Assembly (NCBI RefSeq): GCF_036346595.1
Contig: NZ_CP107834.1
Span: 3,224,001-3,288,000 of the forward strand
DNA from: Streptomyces sp. NBC_00525
Lineage (GTDB): Bacteria; Actinomycetota; Actinomycetes; Streptomycetales; Streptomycetaceae
Direction of reading: 5' to 3'
Length of the DNA stretch: 64,000 nucleotides
Of this stretch, positions 43,840 to 53,034 are shown piece by piece. Below the pieces are notes generated by a model. The model saw nothing but the letters and a program-made list of their open reading frames with translations. It did no database searches and was not told where the DNA came from. Made by a program: the position numbers and the translations under genes. The number at the start of each line of letters is the position of its first letter. Positions within the stretch are counted from its first letter, which is position 1.

Positions 43840-45781
43840 CGCTCCCGCGCAGCAGCTCGGCCAGGCCCCGGCGGGTCGCCGCGATGATCACGCGGTCCGT
43901 CGGGCGCAGCACGTAACCGGGGTGGAGGTTCCACACCAGGGCGCCCTGCTCCGCCGTGCCGGTGGCGGCGGGGTGCGGCGGGGCGACATCCAGCGCGAGC
44001 ACCCGCCACGCACCGGAACGGAACGCCTGTTCCACCGTACGGCCCTCCAGCTGGGGATGCCCGCCGACCTCGATCGCCGCGAACAGGAGCACCTTCCGCT
44101 CGACCGGGATCGCCCCCAGGATCTGCCGGCCCATCATGGCGACCGCGAACGACGGACCGGCCAGATGGGACACCGAGCGGGAGCGGGTGATGGCCTGCGG
44201 GTGGGCCGTGCGCAGAGTGCGGTAGACGGCCGTGGCGAACTCGTCGTCGAACAGCCGCACCGTCACCCGGAGGTTCGGCTTCAGGGAGCGGGCGTAGAGC
44301 GCGGCCTCCAGGTTCGTGGTGTCGGCGCTGGTCAGCGCGAGGAGCCCGCGCGAGCGGCCGATCTTGGCCGCCTCCAGTACGCCTTCGTCCGTGACGTCAC
44401 CGAGGACCACCGGCACATGCAGCCGCCGCGCCACCGGGATGCCGCGCGCCTCCGGGTCCTCCTCCACGCAGACCACCGGCACGCCCAGCTCCCGCAGATG
44501 CACCAGGACACGGGTGCCGATCTTGCCGAGGCCGAGCAGCACCACATGGCCGGACAGCCCGCGCGGCGGCCGCCGCAGCGAGGAGGCGCTGCGCAGCGAG
44601 CCGAACATTTCGAGGACCCCGGCCACCAGCAGCGGCAGCAGCATCAGGCCCGCGACGCCGGAGAGGATCTGGATGATCTGGCGGGCGGTGGGCTCACCGA
44701 TGGCCGGGTCGCCCATGGCGAACAGGTCGAGCAGGGTGAGGTAGGCGGCGTGCAGGGCGTCGTCGCCCGTGGTGACCGACGAGGCCACCGCGAGACCGAG
44801 GACCGCGAGACCGACGCCCAGCGCCGACCAGCGCAGCCGGCGCGAGAAGAACTGGCTCAGCGGGGCGCTGCGGCCGCCCATCCGGGGCTTGGGGGCATCC
44901 GAACCGGACTGGGTGACCGTCTCCAGGACGACCGTGCCGCGCCCGGTGGCGGCGGCGATCTCCGCAGGGCCCGGCAGCAGCTGCGGGCCCTCGGCGCCGC
45001 TGCTGTCGGAGCCCTCCGTACCGGCCGGGTCGTGCGTGGTGGAGGAGAGCAGGGCCAGCGTGCACAGGCCGGGGTCGGCGACCTGGCCGCCGCGCGGCGG
45101 GGTGCGCTCGGCGGCCCGCAGGAACAGCCCCTCGGCGCGGATCACCCGCGTCGGCCCGGCGAGCGCGGTGGCCGCGAGGGCGGGGGCCGCGGTGTCCGCG
45201 TCGGACAGGACCGTGGTGGAGGCGTCGATCGCGGCCGGGTCGCGGCCGGGCGAGGCGACGGCGGCGGCCTGGTCGAGCAGGGTCTCCAGATGCTGCCCGA
45301 GCTTGCGGTTGTAGAGCCGGATGACCAGCCGGACGCACGGGTTGAGCCGGCGGGCGGTGAGCGCGGCCCGGATGTTGCGCTCGTCGTCGTCGTAGACGAG
45401 GGCCACCGCCGAGGCCCGCGCGATGCCCGCCTCCTCCAGCGACTCGTCGGACGGCTCGGCCGCCTGGAGGATGCGCACCGGCTCGACGCCGGCGTTGGTG
45501 TCCCCGTCCGAACCGTGCGGCAGGCCACCGCCGTTGCGGTTCATCGCCGACGCCATCCGGCCGAACAGCGCGGCGGCCCGGCCGCGTCCGTTCAGCGGGG
45601 CGTCCGGCCGGGCCGCCGCGCCCGGCTCCGGCGGCACGACCAGGGTGACCCGCTCCCCGTAGACGTACCGCAGCTCCACGGCGAGCCGCTGGGCGAGCGC
45701 GTCGTCCCCGCAGACCACCATGTGGCCGGAGAACGGGGAGGGTTGGGGTTGCTGGGGGAATGAGGACACGTGGCCCAGCAT
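43796..45781 (-). CDS. RCK-2TM-RCK ion-channel-like protein (TrkA-N domains)
   Basis: 661 residues from ATG 45781 (GGGAGCAAGGC upstream). An N-terminal Rossmann/RCK domain starts HMVVCGDDALAQRLAVEL; a disordered Ser/Gly stretch follows; then two membrane segments near 330-350 and 385-410 with a short pore-loop-like stretch between them (LLDLFAMGDPAIG); then a second RCK with the nucleotide loop GLGKIGTRVLVHLRELGVPV. The layout resembles RCK-gated potassium channels, but the TVGYG selectivity filter is absent, so conduction of K+ cannot be assumed. It is the last gene of the flotillin/ATPase run, 37 bases after the giant ATPase. Confidence 0.85.
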   Translation of the reverse strand: MLGHVSSFPQQPQPSPFSGHMVVCGDDALAQRLAVELRYVYGERVTLVVPPEPGAAARPDAPLNGRGRAAALFGRMASAMNRNGGGLPHGSDGDTNAGVEPVRILQAAEPSDESLEEAGIARASAVALVYDDDERNIRAALTARRLNPCVRLVIRLYNRKLGQHLETLLDQAAAVASPGRDPAAIDASTTVLSDADTAAPALAATALAGPTRVIRAEGLFLRAAERTPPRGGQVADPGLCTLALLSSTTHDPAGTEGSDSSGAEGPQLLPGPAEIAAATGRGTVVLETVTQSGSDAPKPRMGGRSAPLSQFFSRRLRWSALGVGLAVLGLAVASSVTTGDDALHAAYLTLLDLFAMGDPAIGEPTARQIIQILSGVAGLMLLPLLVAGVLEMFGSLRSASSLRRPPRGLSGHVVLLGLGKIGTRVLVHLRELGVPVVCVEEDPEARGIPVARRLHVPVVLGDVTDEGVLEAAKIGRSRGLLALTSADTTNLEAALYARSLKPNLRVTVRLFDDEFATAVYRTLRTAHPQAITRSRSVSHLAGPSFAVAMMGRQILGAIPVERKVLLFAAIEVGGHPQLEGRTVEQAFRSGAWRVLALDVAPPHPAATGTAEQGALVWNLHPGYVLRPTDRVIIAATRRGLAELLRGSATSSRAHPRRREPR

Positions 45782-45818
45782 GCCTTGCTCCCTTCCGGTG
45801 ATCGGCGGCCGCCCGCGG

Positions 45819-48800
45819 TCAGCGGTCCTCGGGGTGCCGCGACAGGAGGTGGCGCGGGTCGGCGGCGCGTCCGATCGCCGTCTCCACGGCCGCGATGCGG
45901 TCCGCGAGCAGCCCGAGCGCGGCCACCGCACGGGTCATCGGGTCGCCCTCCGGCCCGCCCAGCGCCTGGGTGCGGACGTACGAGGCGCAGAGCGCGGCCC
46001 ACCGTTCGGCCTGCGCGGGGGTGAGCGTGCCCCGCAGGGCGGCCAGCTTCAGCAGGGCCGCCTCGGCGCCGTTGGTGAGGGTCTGCGCCTCGCCCGCGTA
46101 GTGGTCGTCCACGACGGCGGACAGTTCGGCGTCGTTCATCACGGGCGCGATCCGCTCCGCGATCCGGTTCATGTTGCGGTACGAGCCCTGGAGCCGGAAG
46201 GGCGGTTCGGTGCGGGTGGCGTCGGTCTGCGCGGCCGAGGCGATGTACGCGGCGTTGACCGCCAGCACGGTGTCCCTGGCCCGCAGCAGATGCCGCAGCA
46301 CGGCGGTGATCCGCTCCACCTCGGCGGCCGGGTAGGCGTGTTCGAGCTGTTCCGGGCGGGCCGTGGGGTCGCCTGCGGCGAGCCGCAGCAGCAGCGCCAG
46401 GTCGTCGCGGGAGCGGCCGGCGAGCGGGGCGAGGACCGGGTTGGCGGTGAGCGCGTTCTCCACGAAGCTCAGCGCGAAGACGTCCTCGCGGCCGGACAGC
46501 ACCTCGCCCAGGTTCCACACGTCGGCCCGGTTGGCGAGCATGTCGGGCACCTGGAACCGCTCGCCGGACTCGGTGTACGGGTTGCCCGCCATGCACACCG
46601 CGAACCGCTTGCCGCGCAGGTCGTAGGTGCGCGGCTCGCCGTCCCGTACGCCCTCGACGCGGCGGGTGGCGTCGCAGAGCGGGATGAACTTCTGGAGCAG
46701 TTCCGGCGAGGTGTGCTGGATGTCGTCCAGGTAGAGCAGGGTGTTGTTGCCCGCCTCCAGCGCGAAGTTGATCTTCTCGATCTCCTGGCGGGCGGTGGCG
46801 CTGCCCGCCTGCGCGGGGTCGAGCGAGGTCACGTCGTGTCCCAGGTTCGGCCCGCTGATCTTGACCAGGACGAGCCCGAGCCGGTCGGCCACGTACTCCA
46901 TGAGCGTCGTCTTGCCGTAGCCGGGCGGGGAGACCAGCAGGAGCAGGCCCTGCGAGTCGGTGCGGCGGTCGGCGTCGGCGGTGCCGATCTGCTTGGCGAG
47001 GCTGTCGCCGATCAGCGGCAGGTACACCTCGTCCAGCAGCCGGTTGCGGACGAACGCGGACATCACGCGCGGGCGGTGGTCGTCCAGGCGCAGCCGGGCC
47101 CGCTCGGCGGCGACCAGCGCGGTGCGGCGGCGCTGGTAGGCCCGGAACCCGGGCACCGCGGTGGTCCGGAACTCCTCGGTGCGGGAGAGGAGTTCGTCGA
47201 TGCGCACGGTGAGCCGGCCGCGTTCGACGCGCGGGTGGACGCCCAGCAGCCCGTCGACGGTCTCGGCGAGCGGCGCGTCGGCCTCGTACCGGTCGAGCAC
47301 GTCCGGCGGGCACAGCTCCACCGCCACGGCCTCCGCGAGGTCCCCCGGGGCGAGTTCGGTGCCGCTCGCGCCCGCGTACGAGGTGAGCCAGCCCTCCACG
47401 AGCTGGCGGCGGGCGGGCAGGTCGTCCGCGAGGGCGGCGAGGTCCTCGTCGTAGCCGGAACCGCCCGCGGCGTGCCGGAACTTGTCCAGGAACGCGCGGA
47501 CGCCGGCGGCCGTCGCGAAGCCCTCGGGCCCCCCGGTCAGCTCCTCGAAGAGGTACGCGGCGACGGGCCCGGTCCGCTCGCCGGGGATCGCCCGCGCCCA
47601 CTCCTCCTGGAGCGCGGCGACCGCCGGGGCCAGCCCGAAGGTGTCGCGGGCACGGGCCAGCGAGCGGGCCCGGCGGGTCCAGGAGGCGCGCAGCTCGTCG
47701 TCCGCGCCGTGGGCCCAGAACAGTTGCGCGGCGGCCCGGACGTCCGGCGGGAAGCGGAGCAGCCCGGCGCCCGCGTGCAGCCGCAGCAGGGCGGCCAGGA
47801 TCGCGGTCGCGTCCTCGTCGTGGACGCCGCGCTGATGACCCTCGTCGTACGCGGCCGCCGCCGACTCGCGCACCAGCGCGGCCAGTTCCGGGCCGTCCAG
47901 GGCGGCGAGCCGGTCGGCGCCGTGCTCGGCGAGGAGACGGGCGGCCAGATGCTCACCCCGGTAGACGAGCGGCGACTCGGAGGGCAGCGTGCGGTCCCAG
48001 TACGGGCGGGTCGCGGCGAACTCCGGGTCGGTGACCGGCATCCGGTAGTCGGTGCCGGTCACCGCGAACGACAGCCCGTCGTCCTGCGGCACCAGCGTCA
48101 GTTCGAACGGCTGGGTGTTCACCGCGAACCGGTGCCGGCCCAGCCGGATCACCGCCCCGCCGTCCGCGTACAGCTCGCTGCGGTCGCGCAGGGCCCGGCC
48201 GGCCTCCTGGCGGGCGGCGAGCAGCTGCCCGTCCAGCTCCTCCGCCCGCACGGTGTCGCCGAGCGCGCGCAGCTCGTCGGCGGTGCGGCGGAGCTTGGCG
48301 ACCATCGGGTCGGAGGCGAAGTAGGTGTGGACGGCGTCCGCGTCCGGAAGGGCGGTGCTGCGGCGGGCGACCGTCTCCAGGACGCGCGCGGCGGACTCCG
48401 CGAGGCGCTCGGTGCGGCGCGCGAGGGCGTCCTGCAGACTCTGCCGGCGCGCCGAGAACGCCTCGTACACCTCCGTCCGGCGCTCGCCCAGCTCCGCGAG
48501 GAAGTCGTCGAACTCCGCGAACCTTGCCTCCAGGTTCTCCAGCTGGAGCAGCAGCCTGGCCAGCTGCTCGTCGCAGGAGTCCGGGGTGTCGGCGGCGGCC
48601 AGCGCGGCCGTGACGGCCTGCCCGAGCAGCGCGGACTCGGCGGCGAACTCGGCCCGGCCCTCGTGGTCGGCCAGCTCGCGGCGGCGGGCCTCCAGCGTGG
48701 CTCGGGCCCGGTTGACGGCCCCGAGCACCTCCGCGATCCGCTCCAGGATCGACGTACGGACCACGCCGTCGCCGATGTCCAGACCGGCCACCACGTCCGT

Positions 48801-50717
48801 GACCGTGCTCAGCCCGTCCGTCATGCCGGCCAGCCGGTCCCCGAGCGCGGCGGCGTCCGTGACGGAGGCGAGCGCGGCGGCCTCCTCGGTGAGGCGGGCG
48901 ATGTCCTCGTGGTAGCCGGCGAACGCGTCGTCCCTGGCCAGGAAGGCGACCGCGCGGCGGGCCGCCGCCTCGATGTCCTCGGTGGTGGCGGCGGTCAGCT
49001 CGGCGATGCGCGCGGTGTCCGCGTACCGCATCTCCGCGAGCGTCGCCAGATGGCCGTGCGCGCCGCGCAGTTCGGTGAGCCGCTCCACCCACTCGGCGGC
49101 GGTGCGCGGGGCCTCGCCCCGGACCCGGCGGACCAGCGCGGTGATGCGGTCGGCGGTCTCGGTGAGTGCGTCGGCGGCCTGCCGGGTCAGCTCCTGGACG
49201 GCCTCGAACTCCGCGACGACCTGGCGCGCGGTCTCCCGCAGCTCGCCCAGCGGACCGGCCAGCCCGCCCAGTTCGGGGTCGTCCAGCCAGTGGTAGCGGT
49301 CGCCGGCCCGGACGCAGTCGGCCACCAGCCGGTCGTACACGGCGGCGGTCGGCGCCGTCTCGGACGCGGCGTGCGCCAGCGCCAGGCAGTCGGAGATGCC
49401 CCGTACGAGGTCGGCGTTGCCGACGCGGGCGAGCGGCCCCTCGCCCGCCGGGCGGGACGCGGCATATGTGTCGGAGAGGTACGGGGTCTCCCAGCGCTGC
49501 AGCGGGTGCACCCGCGCCGCGCCGCCCTCGCCGCCCTCCACCGGGTCGCGCAGCACCACGAGCGTGCCGTCGTCCAGCAGGGCGTGGCCCCGGCCCTGGA
49601 GCGGGGTCGCCACCTCCTGGCGGATCACGTTGTACGGCAGCAGCAGGCTCCGGCCGTCCTGCCGGGAGCGGAAGACGTAGAGCACGTCCTCGCCGTTGGG
49701 GGAGCGCACCGCCTCCTCGAAGACGGGGTCGGTGAGCGGCTGCGCGATGTCGAAGGTCCTGGCCTCGCCGGTGGTCAGGTAGAAGCCGCCGGGGAAGATG
49801 ATCCCCTGGTCCTCGGGGAGCCGTTGGCAGGCCGGGCCGATGCCGTCGAGGCGGGTGACGGTGGACAGCAGCGAGTTGTAGACGAGGTGGCGCCTGGTCT
49901 CCTCCTTGTAGGGGCGCACCCGCAGCAGCACCAGCGGGCCCAGCTCGGCGTACTCCACCTCGGCGTCCGCCAGCGACTGGAGCGGTTCGGTGACCGGCTC
50001 CTCGTAGATCCCCTCCGGGCTCTCCGTGTCGTCGGCCGTCTTCACGGTCAGGGTGCCGCCGAGCGTGTCGACGTACAGCTCCGCCGCGGTGGGAAGCGCG
50101 ATGTGGGGGTGGCGGCCCGCGACGTGGCACTCGCGTCCGGCGGGCGTCCAGGAGAAGTCGTGCGACGGCGGGAAGACGTGGTCGCGCTCGCCGCGTGCGT
50201 CGAGGAACGCGCCGGGGGAGCCGTCCGCGTTCAGCGCCCAGCGCAGCACCCGGATGTCGTCGGCGGTCTCGCCGGTGCGGAAGACCGCGAGCAGCCGGCC
50301 CTCGGTCCGGCGCAGCCGCAGCAGCCGGGCGTCCCGGAAGTAGCGGTGCAGCCCGTCGAACTCGCGGACGAACGCGGCGTCGGTGAGCGGGGTGCCGGTG
50401 CCGGGCGTGAGGTCGGCCGCGTACAGCGCCAGGACGTCGTCGACGGCCGGTTCGCCGCGGTGGCCGGGCCCCCGCTCGAAGCCGAACAGCAGCTCGCCGC
50501 CGAGCGCGACCAGGTCGCGGGGGACGGCGGGGCGGGCCGTGCGCAGCTGCTCGCTGCCCAGCAGCCGCAGCCCGGTGGAGCCGAACGCCTCGGTACGGCG
50601 GGCGTTGAGGGCGGTGGCCCGGCGGGAGAGTTCGGCGGCGTGGGTGCTCAGGCGGCGCCGCAGGACGTCGTAGTCCCCGGCGGTGGGGGCGCCCCCGGGC
50701 GGCGTCACGGTGTCCAT
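45819..50717 (-). CDS. Giant AAA+ ATPase of the DUF3686 'DNA repair ATPase' family
   Basis: 1632 residues. The first 480 residues are beta-rich and hold the DUF3686-type region (for example PGGFYLTTGEARTFDIAQPL); long coiled-coil helices span about 480-860; another mixed region follows; and an AAA+ module sits at about 1230-1500 with Walker A PPGYGKTT (about 1263) and Walker B LLYLDDIQH (about 1330), then MAGNPYTESGERFQVPDMLA. The ATP site is intact. Despite the family name, known gene neighbourhoods place these with YqiK-like flotillins and OB-fold membrane proteins, as here, suggesting membrane-stress remodelling. Cytoplasmic, no membrane segment. Confidence 0.88.
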   Translation of the reverse strand: MDTVTPPGGAPTAGDYDVLRRRLSTHAAELSRRATALNARRTEAFGSTGLRLLGSEQLRTARPAVPRDLVALGGELLFGFERGPGHRGEPAVDDVLALYAADLTPGTGTPLTDAAFVREFDGLHRYFRDARLLRLRRTEGRLLAVFRTGETADDIRVLRWALNADGSPGAFLDARGERDHVFPPSHDFSWTPAGRECHVAGRHPHIALPTAAELYVDTLGGTLTVKTADDTESPEGIYEEPVTEPLQSLADAEVEYAELGPLVLLRVRPYKEETRRHLVYNSLLSTVTRLDGIGPACQRLPEDQGIIFPGGFYLTTGEARTFDIAQPLTDPVFEEAVRSPNGEDVLYVFRSRQDGRSLLLPYNVIRQEVATPLQGRGHALLDDGTLVVLRDPVEGGEGGAARVHPLQRWETPYLSDTYAASRPAGEGPLARVGNADLVRGISDCLALAHAASETAPTAAVYDRLVADCVRAGDRYHWLDDPELGGLAGPLGELRETARQVVAEFEAVQELTRQAADALTETADRITALVRRVRGEAPRTAAEWVERLTELRGAHGHLATLAEMRYADTARIAELTAATTEDIEAAARRAVAFLARDDAFAGYHEDIARLTEEAAALASVTDAAALGDRLAGMTDGLSTVTDVVAGLDIGDGVVRTSILERIAEVLGAVNRARATLEARRRELADHEGRAEFAAESALLGQAVTAALAAADTPDSCDEQLARLLLQLENLEARFAEFDDFLAELGERRTEVYEAFSARRQSLQDALARRTERLAESAARVLETVARRSTALPDADAVHTYFASDPMVAKLRRTADELRALGDTVRAEELDGQLLAARQEAGRALRDRSELYADGGAVIRLGRHRFAVNTQPFELTLVPQDDGLSFAVTGTDYRMPVTDPEFAATRPYWDRTLPSESPLVYRGEHLAARLLAEHGADRLAALDGPELAALVRESAAAAYDEGHQRGVHDEDATAILAALLRLHAGAGLLRFPPDVRAAAQLFWAHGADDELRASWTRRARSLARARDTFGLAPAVAALQEEWARAIPGERTGPVAAYLFEELTGGPEGFATAAGVRAFLDKFRHAAGGSGYDEDLAALADDLPARRQLVEGWLTSYAGASGTELAPGDLAEAVAVELCPPDVLDRYEADAPLAETVDGLLGVHPRVERGRLTVRIDELLSRTEEFRTTAVPGFRAYQRRRTALVAAERARLRLDDHRPRVMSAFVRNRLLDEVYLPLIGDSLAKQIGTADADRRTDSQGLLLLVSPPGYGKTTLMEYVADRLGLVLVKISGPNLGHDVTSLDPAQAGSATARQEIEKINFALEAGNNTLLYLDDIQHTSPELLQKFIPLCDATRRVEGVRDGEPRTYDLRGKRFAVCMAGNPYTESGERFQVPDMLANRADVWNLGEVLSGREDVFALSFVENALTANPVLAPLAGRSRDDLALLLRLAAGDPTARPEQLEHAYPAAEVERITAVLRHLLRARDTVLAVNAAYIASAAQTDATRTEPPFRLQGSYRNMNRIAERIAPVMNDAELSAVVDDHYAGEAQTLTNGAEAALLKLAALRGTLTPAQAERWAALCASYVRTQALGGPEGDPMTRAVAALGLLADRIAAVETAIGRAADPRHLLSRHPEDR

Positions 50718-50813
50718 GGGTGGCTCCTAGCGGTGGTGTCCTTGGGCGGCCCGCCCGCCCCGCCCGGAGTTCGGGCCGGGCGGAGGCGGACAGGCGTGCG
50801 GGTGACGTGGCGG

Positions 50814-52913
50814 TCAGGCCACCGGCGTACCGTTCAGGCCGGCCGCCTTCAGGCTGCCGACCGGGACGTCCGCGATGCCCAGCGACTTCGCGTGGTCCAG
50901 CAGGGCGCGGACCTGGTCCGCGCCGACGCCCGCGCCCGGCGCGGCCATCATCCGCATGAGCAGCGCCGACACCGTCAGGTTCTGCACATCGCCCGAGGAC
51001 ACCGACGACAGCACCCGCGTCAGGTCCTGCGCGAACGAGGACTCGCCGTCCAGCCACGGCCCGGCCAGCGCCTTCGCCGTGTCCGAGTTCGCGACGAAGC
51101 CGTCCAGGCTCTTGCCCATCGAGATGGAGGAGACCAGCCGGTCGAAGAAGACCGACTCGCCGCCGACGATGTCGATGTCCGCGTTCTCCAGACCCGTGGC
51201 CAGGACCGTCGCCTGCGCCTCGGCGACCTGCCGCTGCACATCGAGCCCCGCGAGCCGGATCTCCTTCTCGGCGGCCAGCCGCAGCCGGTACTCCTCGTGC
51301 CCGCGCGACGCGTCGTCCAGGGCCGCCATCGCGGCCGCCTTCTCGGTGAGGCCCGCGGCCTCCGCCTTCAGCTTCTCGCCGATCATCGCCGCCTCGGCCG
51401 ACGCCCGTGCCTGCGTGCCCTCCGCGTCGGCGAGGGCCTTGAGACGGGCCCCCTCCGCCTCGGCCCGGAGCCGGGCGGACGTGGCCTCGGCCTCGGCCAC
51501 TCCCGTCTTCTCGATCACCTCCGCCGCCGCGTCCCGCACCTGGACGTCCGCCAGGCCGGGTGCCGCCGACTCCGCCTGGACGCCCTCGGCCAGCCGCAGC
51601 TTCGCCTGCGCGTCCAGGTCGGCGGTCTTCAGCCGGGCCTCGGCGAGCGTCAGCTGCTCGGCCGCCCGGTGGGTGGCCGCGGCCTCGGCGGCCTCGGCCG
51701 CCTTGATGTCCTTGACCAGCCGCTCCTGCGCCTCCGCCTCGGCGGCGATGATGACCGACTTGCGGGTGCGCTCGGACTCCTCGACCGCCCGCAGCGTCTT
51801 GATGGACTCCTCCTGCTCGGCGACCGTGCGGTCCACCGCGACGCGCTCGCGGATGACGTCGGCGACCTCGCGGCGCTCCGCCTCGACCTCCTTCGTCGCG
51901 GCGATGCGGTTCAGCTCGGTCTCGCGCTCACGCCCGATGACCTCCAGCATCCGGTCCTTCTCGATGCGCTCGTTCTCCACCGCGATGACCCGCTCGCGGT
52001 TCTTCTGGGCGACGGCGATCTCCCGGGCCTGGTTCTCCCGCTGGATGCCGAGCTGCTCCTCGGTCCGGATGAACGCGGCCTGGGCGCCGAGGCGCTCCTC
52101 CTCCTGGACGCGGGCGGTCACCGCCTCCTCGCGGGCGCGCAGCGTCTCGACCTCGCGGCGCTGCTTGATCTCGGCCTCGGCCTGCCGGCGCTCCAGCTCC
52201 AGGATGGTCTCCCGCGCGTCCACGTCCTGGCGGGTGATCTCCTTCTGCTCGGTGCGCTGGAACTCGTTGGTGCGCACGTGCTCGATCGCGGTCAGCTCGG
52301 TGATCTTCCGGATGCCCTGGGCGTCCAGGATGTTGGCGCCGTCGAGCTGCGCCAGCGGGGTCTGCTCCAGGAAGTCGATCGCCGCGTCGTCGAGGTGGTA
52401 GCCGTTCAGGTCGGTGCCGATGACGCGGATGATCCGGTCCCGGAACTCCTCGCGCTTGGTGTACAGGTCGACGAAGTCGAGCTGCTTGCCGACGGTCTTC
52501 AGCGCCTCGGAGAACTTCGCCGCGAAGAACTCCTGGATGGCGACCTTGTCGCTGGCGCGCTCGGTGCCGATGGCCTGGGCGACCTTGATGACGTCCTCGA
52601 CGGTCTTGTTGACCCGGACGAAGAAGGTGATGTGGATGTCGGCGCGGATGTTGTCCTGGCAGATCAGGCCCTCGCGCCCGGTGCGGCGGATCTCGATCGT
52701 CTTCACCGAGATGTCCATGGACTCGGCCTTGTGGAGCACCGGCAGGACGACGGCCCCGGTGAAGGTCACATCGACCTTCTTGGTCTTGGAGATGATGAGC
52801 GCCTTGCCCTGCTCCACCTTGCGGAAGAGCCGGGTGACGATCAGCAGCACGGCTACGGCGATGAGCAGGACCACGGCGATGAGCAGGCCGAGGCCCAAGG
52901 AGATGGCTTCCAT
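50814..52913 (-). CDS. YqiK-like flotillin (SPFH protein)
   Basis: 699 residues, starting MEAISLGLGLLIAVVLLIAV with one N-terminal membrane anchor (about 5-25). The SPFH/PHB domain covers about 45-220 (VEQGKALIISKTKKVDVTFT; ICQDNIRADIHITFFVRVN), then a long Ala/Glu-rich coiled coil (about 230-560) with many repeats of the type EAEA, and a C-terminal globular part. Flotillins oligomerise into membrane microdomains. It is 96 bases upstream of the giant ATPase and 121 bases downstream of the OB-fold gene, with parS inside that gap. Confidence 0.92.
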   Translation of the reverse strand: MEAISLGLGLLIAVVLLIAVAVLLIVTRLFRKVEQGKALIISKTKKVDVTFTGAVVLPVLHKAESMDISVKTIEIRRTGREGLICQDNIRADIHITFFVRVNKTVEDVIKVAQAIGTERASDKVAIQEFFAAKFSEALKTVGKQLDFVDLYTKREEFRDRIIRVIGTDLNGYHLDDAAIDFLEQTPLAQLDGANILDAQGIRKITELTAIEHVRTNEFQRTEQKEITRQDVDARETILELERRQAEAEIKQRREVETLRAREEAVTARVQEEERLGAQAAFIRTEEQLGIQRENQAREIAVAQKNRERVIAVENERIEKDRMLEVIGRERETELNRIAATKEVEAERREVADVIRERVAVDRTVAEQEESIKTLRAVEESERTRKSVIIAAEAEAQERLVKDIKAAEAAEAAATHRAAEQLTLAEARLKTADLDAQAKLRLAEGVQAESAAPGLADVQVRDAAAEVIEKTGVAEAEATSARLRAEAEGARLKALADAEGTQARASAEAAMIGEKLKAEAAGLTEKAAAMAALDDASRGHEEYRLRLAAEKEIRLAGLDVQRQVAEAQATVLATGLENADIDIVGGESVFFDRLVSSISMGKSLDGFVANSDTAKALAGPWLDGESSFAQDLTRVLSSVSSGDVQNLTVSALLMRMMAAPGAGVGADQVRALLDHAKSLGIADVPVGSLKAAGLNGTPVA

Positions 52914-52949
52914 GACAGTCCTTGGCGGCTGGTGGTGCGGAAATGAGCG

Positions 52950-52963
52950 GTTTCACGTGAAAC
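52950..52963. other. parS centromere site 3 (ParB binding)
   Basis: Exact GTTTCACGTGAAAC, 36 bases upstream of the flotillin ATG, in the gap between the OB-fold and flotillin genes. It is 19.6 kb from site 2. Unlike the other two it does not sit at a terminator but inside an operon leader. Confidence 0.92.
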
Positions 52964-53034
52964 ACGGCGCGGTGGCTCACCGCGTCCGGGCAGGCCGGAC
53001 GGGTGCTCCGGGCCGGTGAGCGGTGGGTGTCGGC

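Noticed and set aside
45720..52946. Plus-strand open frame of 2408 codons opposite the flotillin and ATPase genes
   Set aside because: It is antisense to two well-supported genes, its product is a biased Arg/Gly/Val/Leu mix without domains, and such long shadows are expected in very GC-rich DNA.
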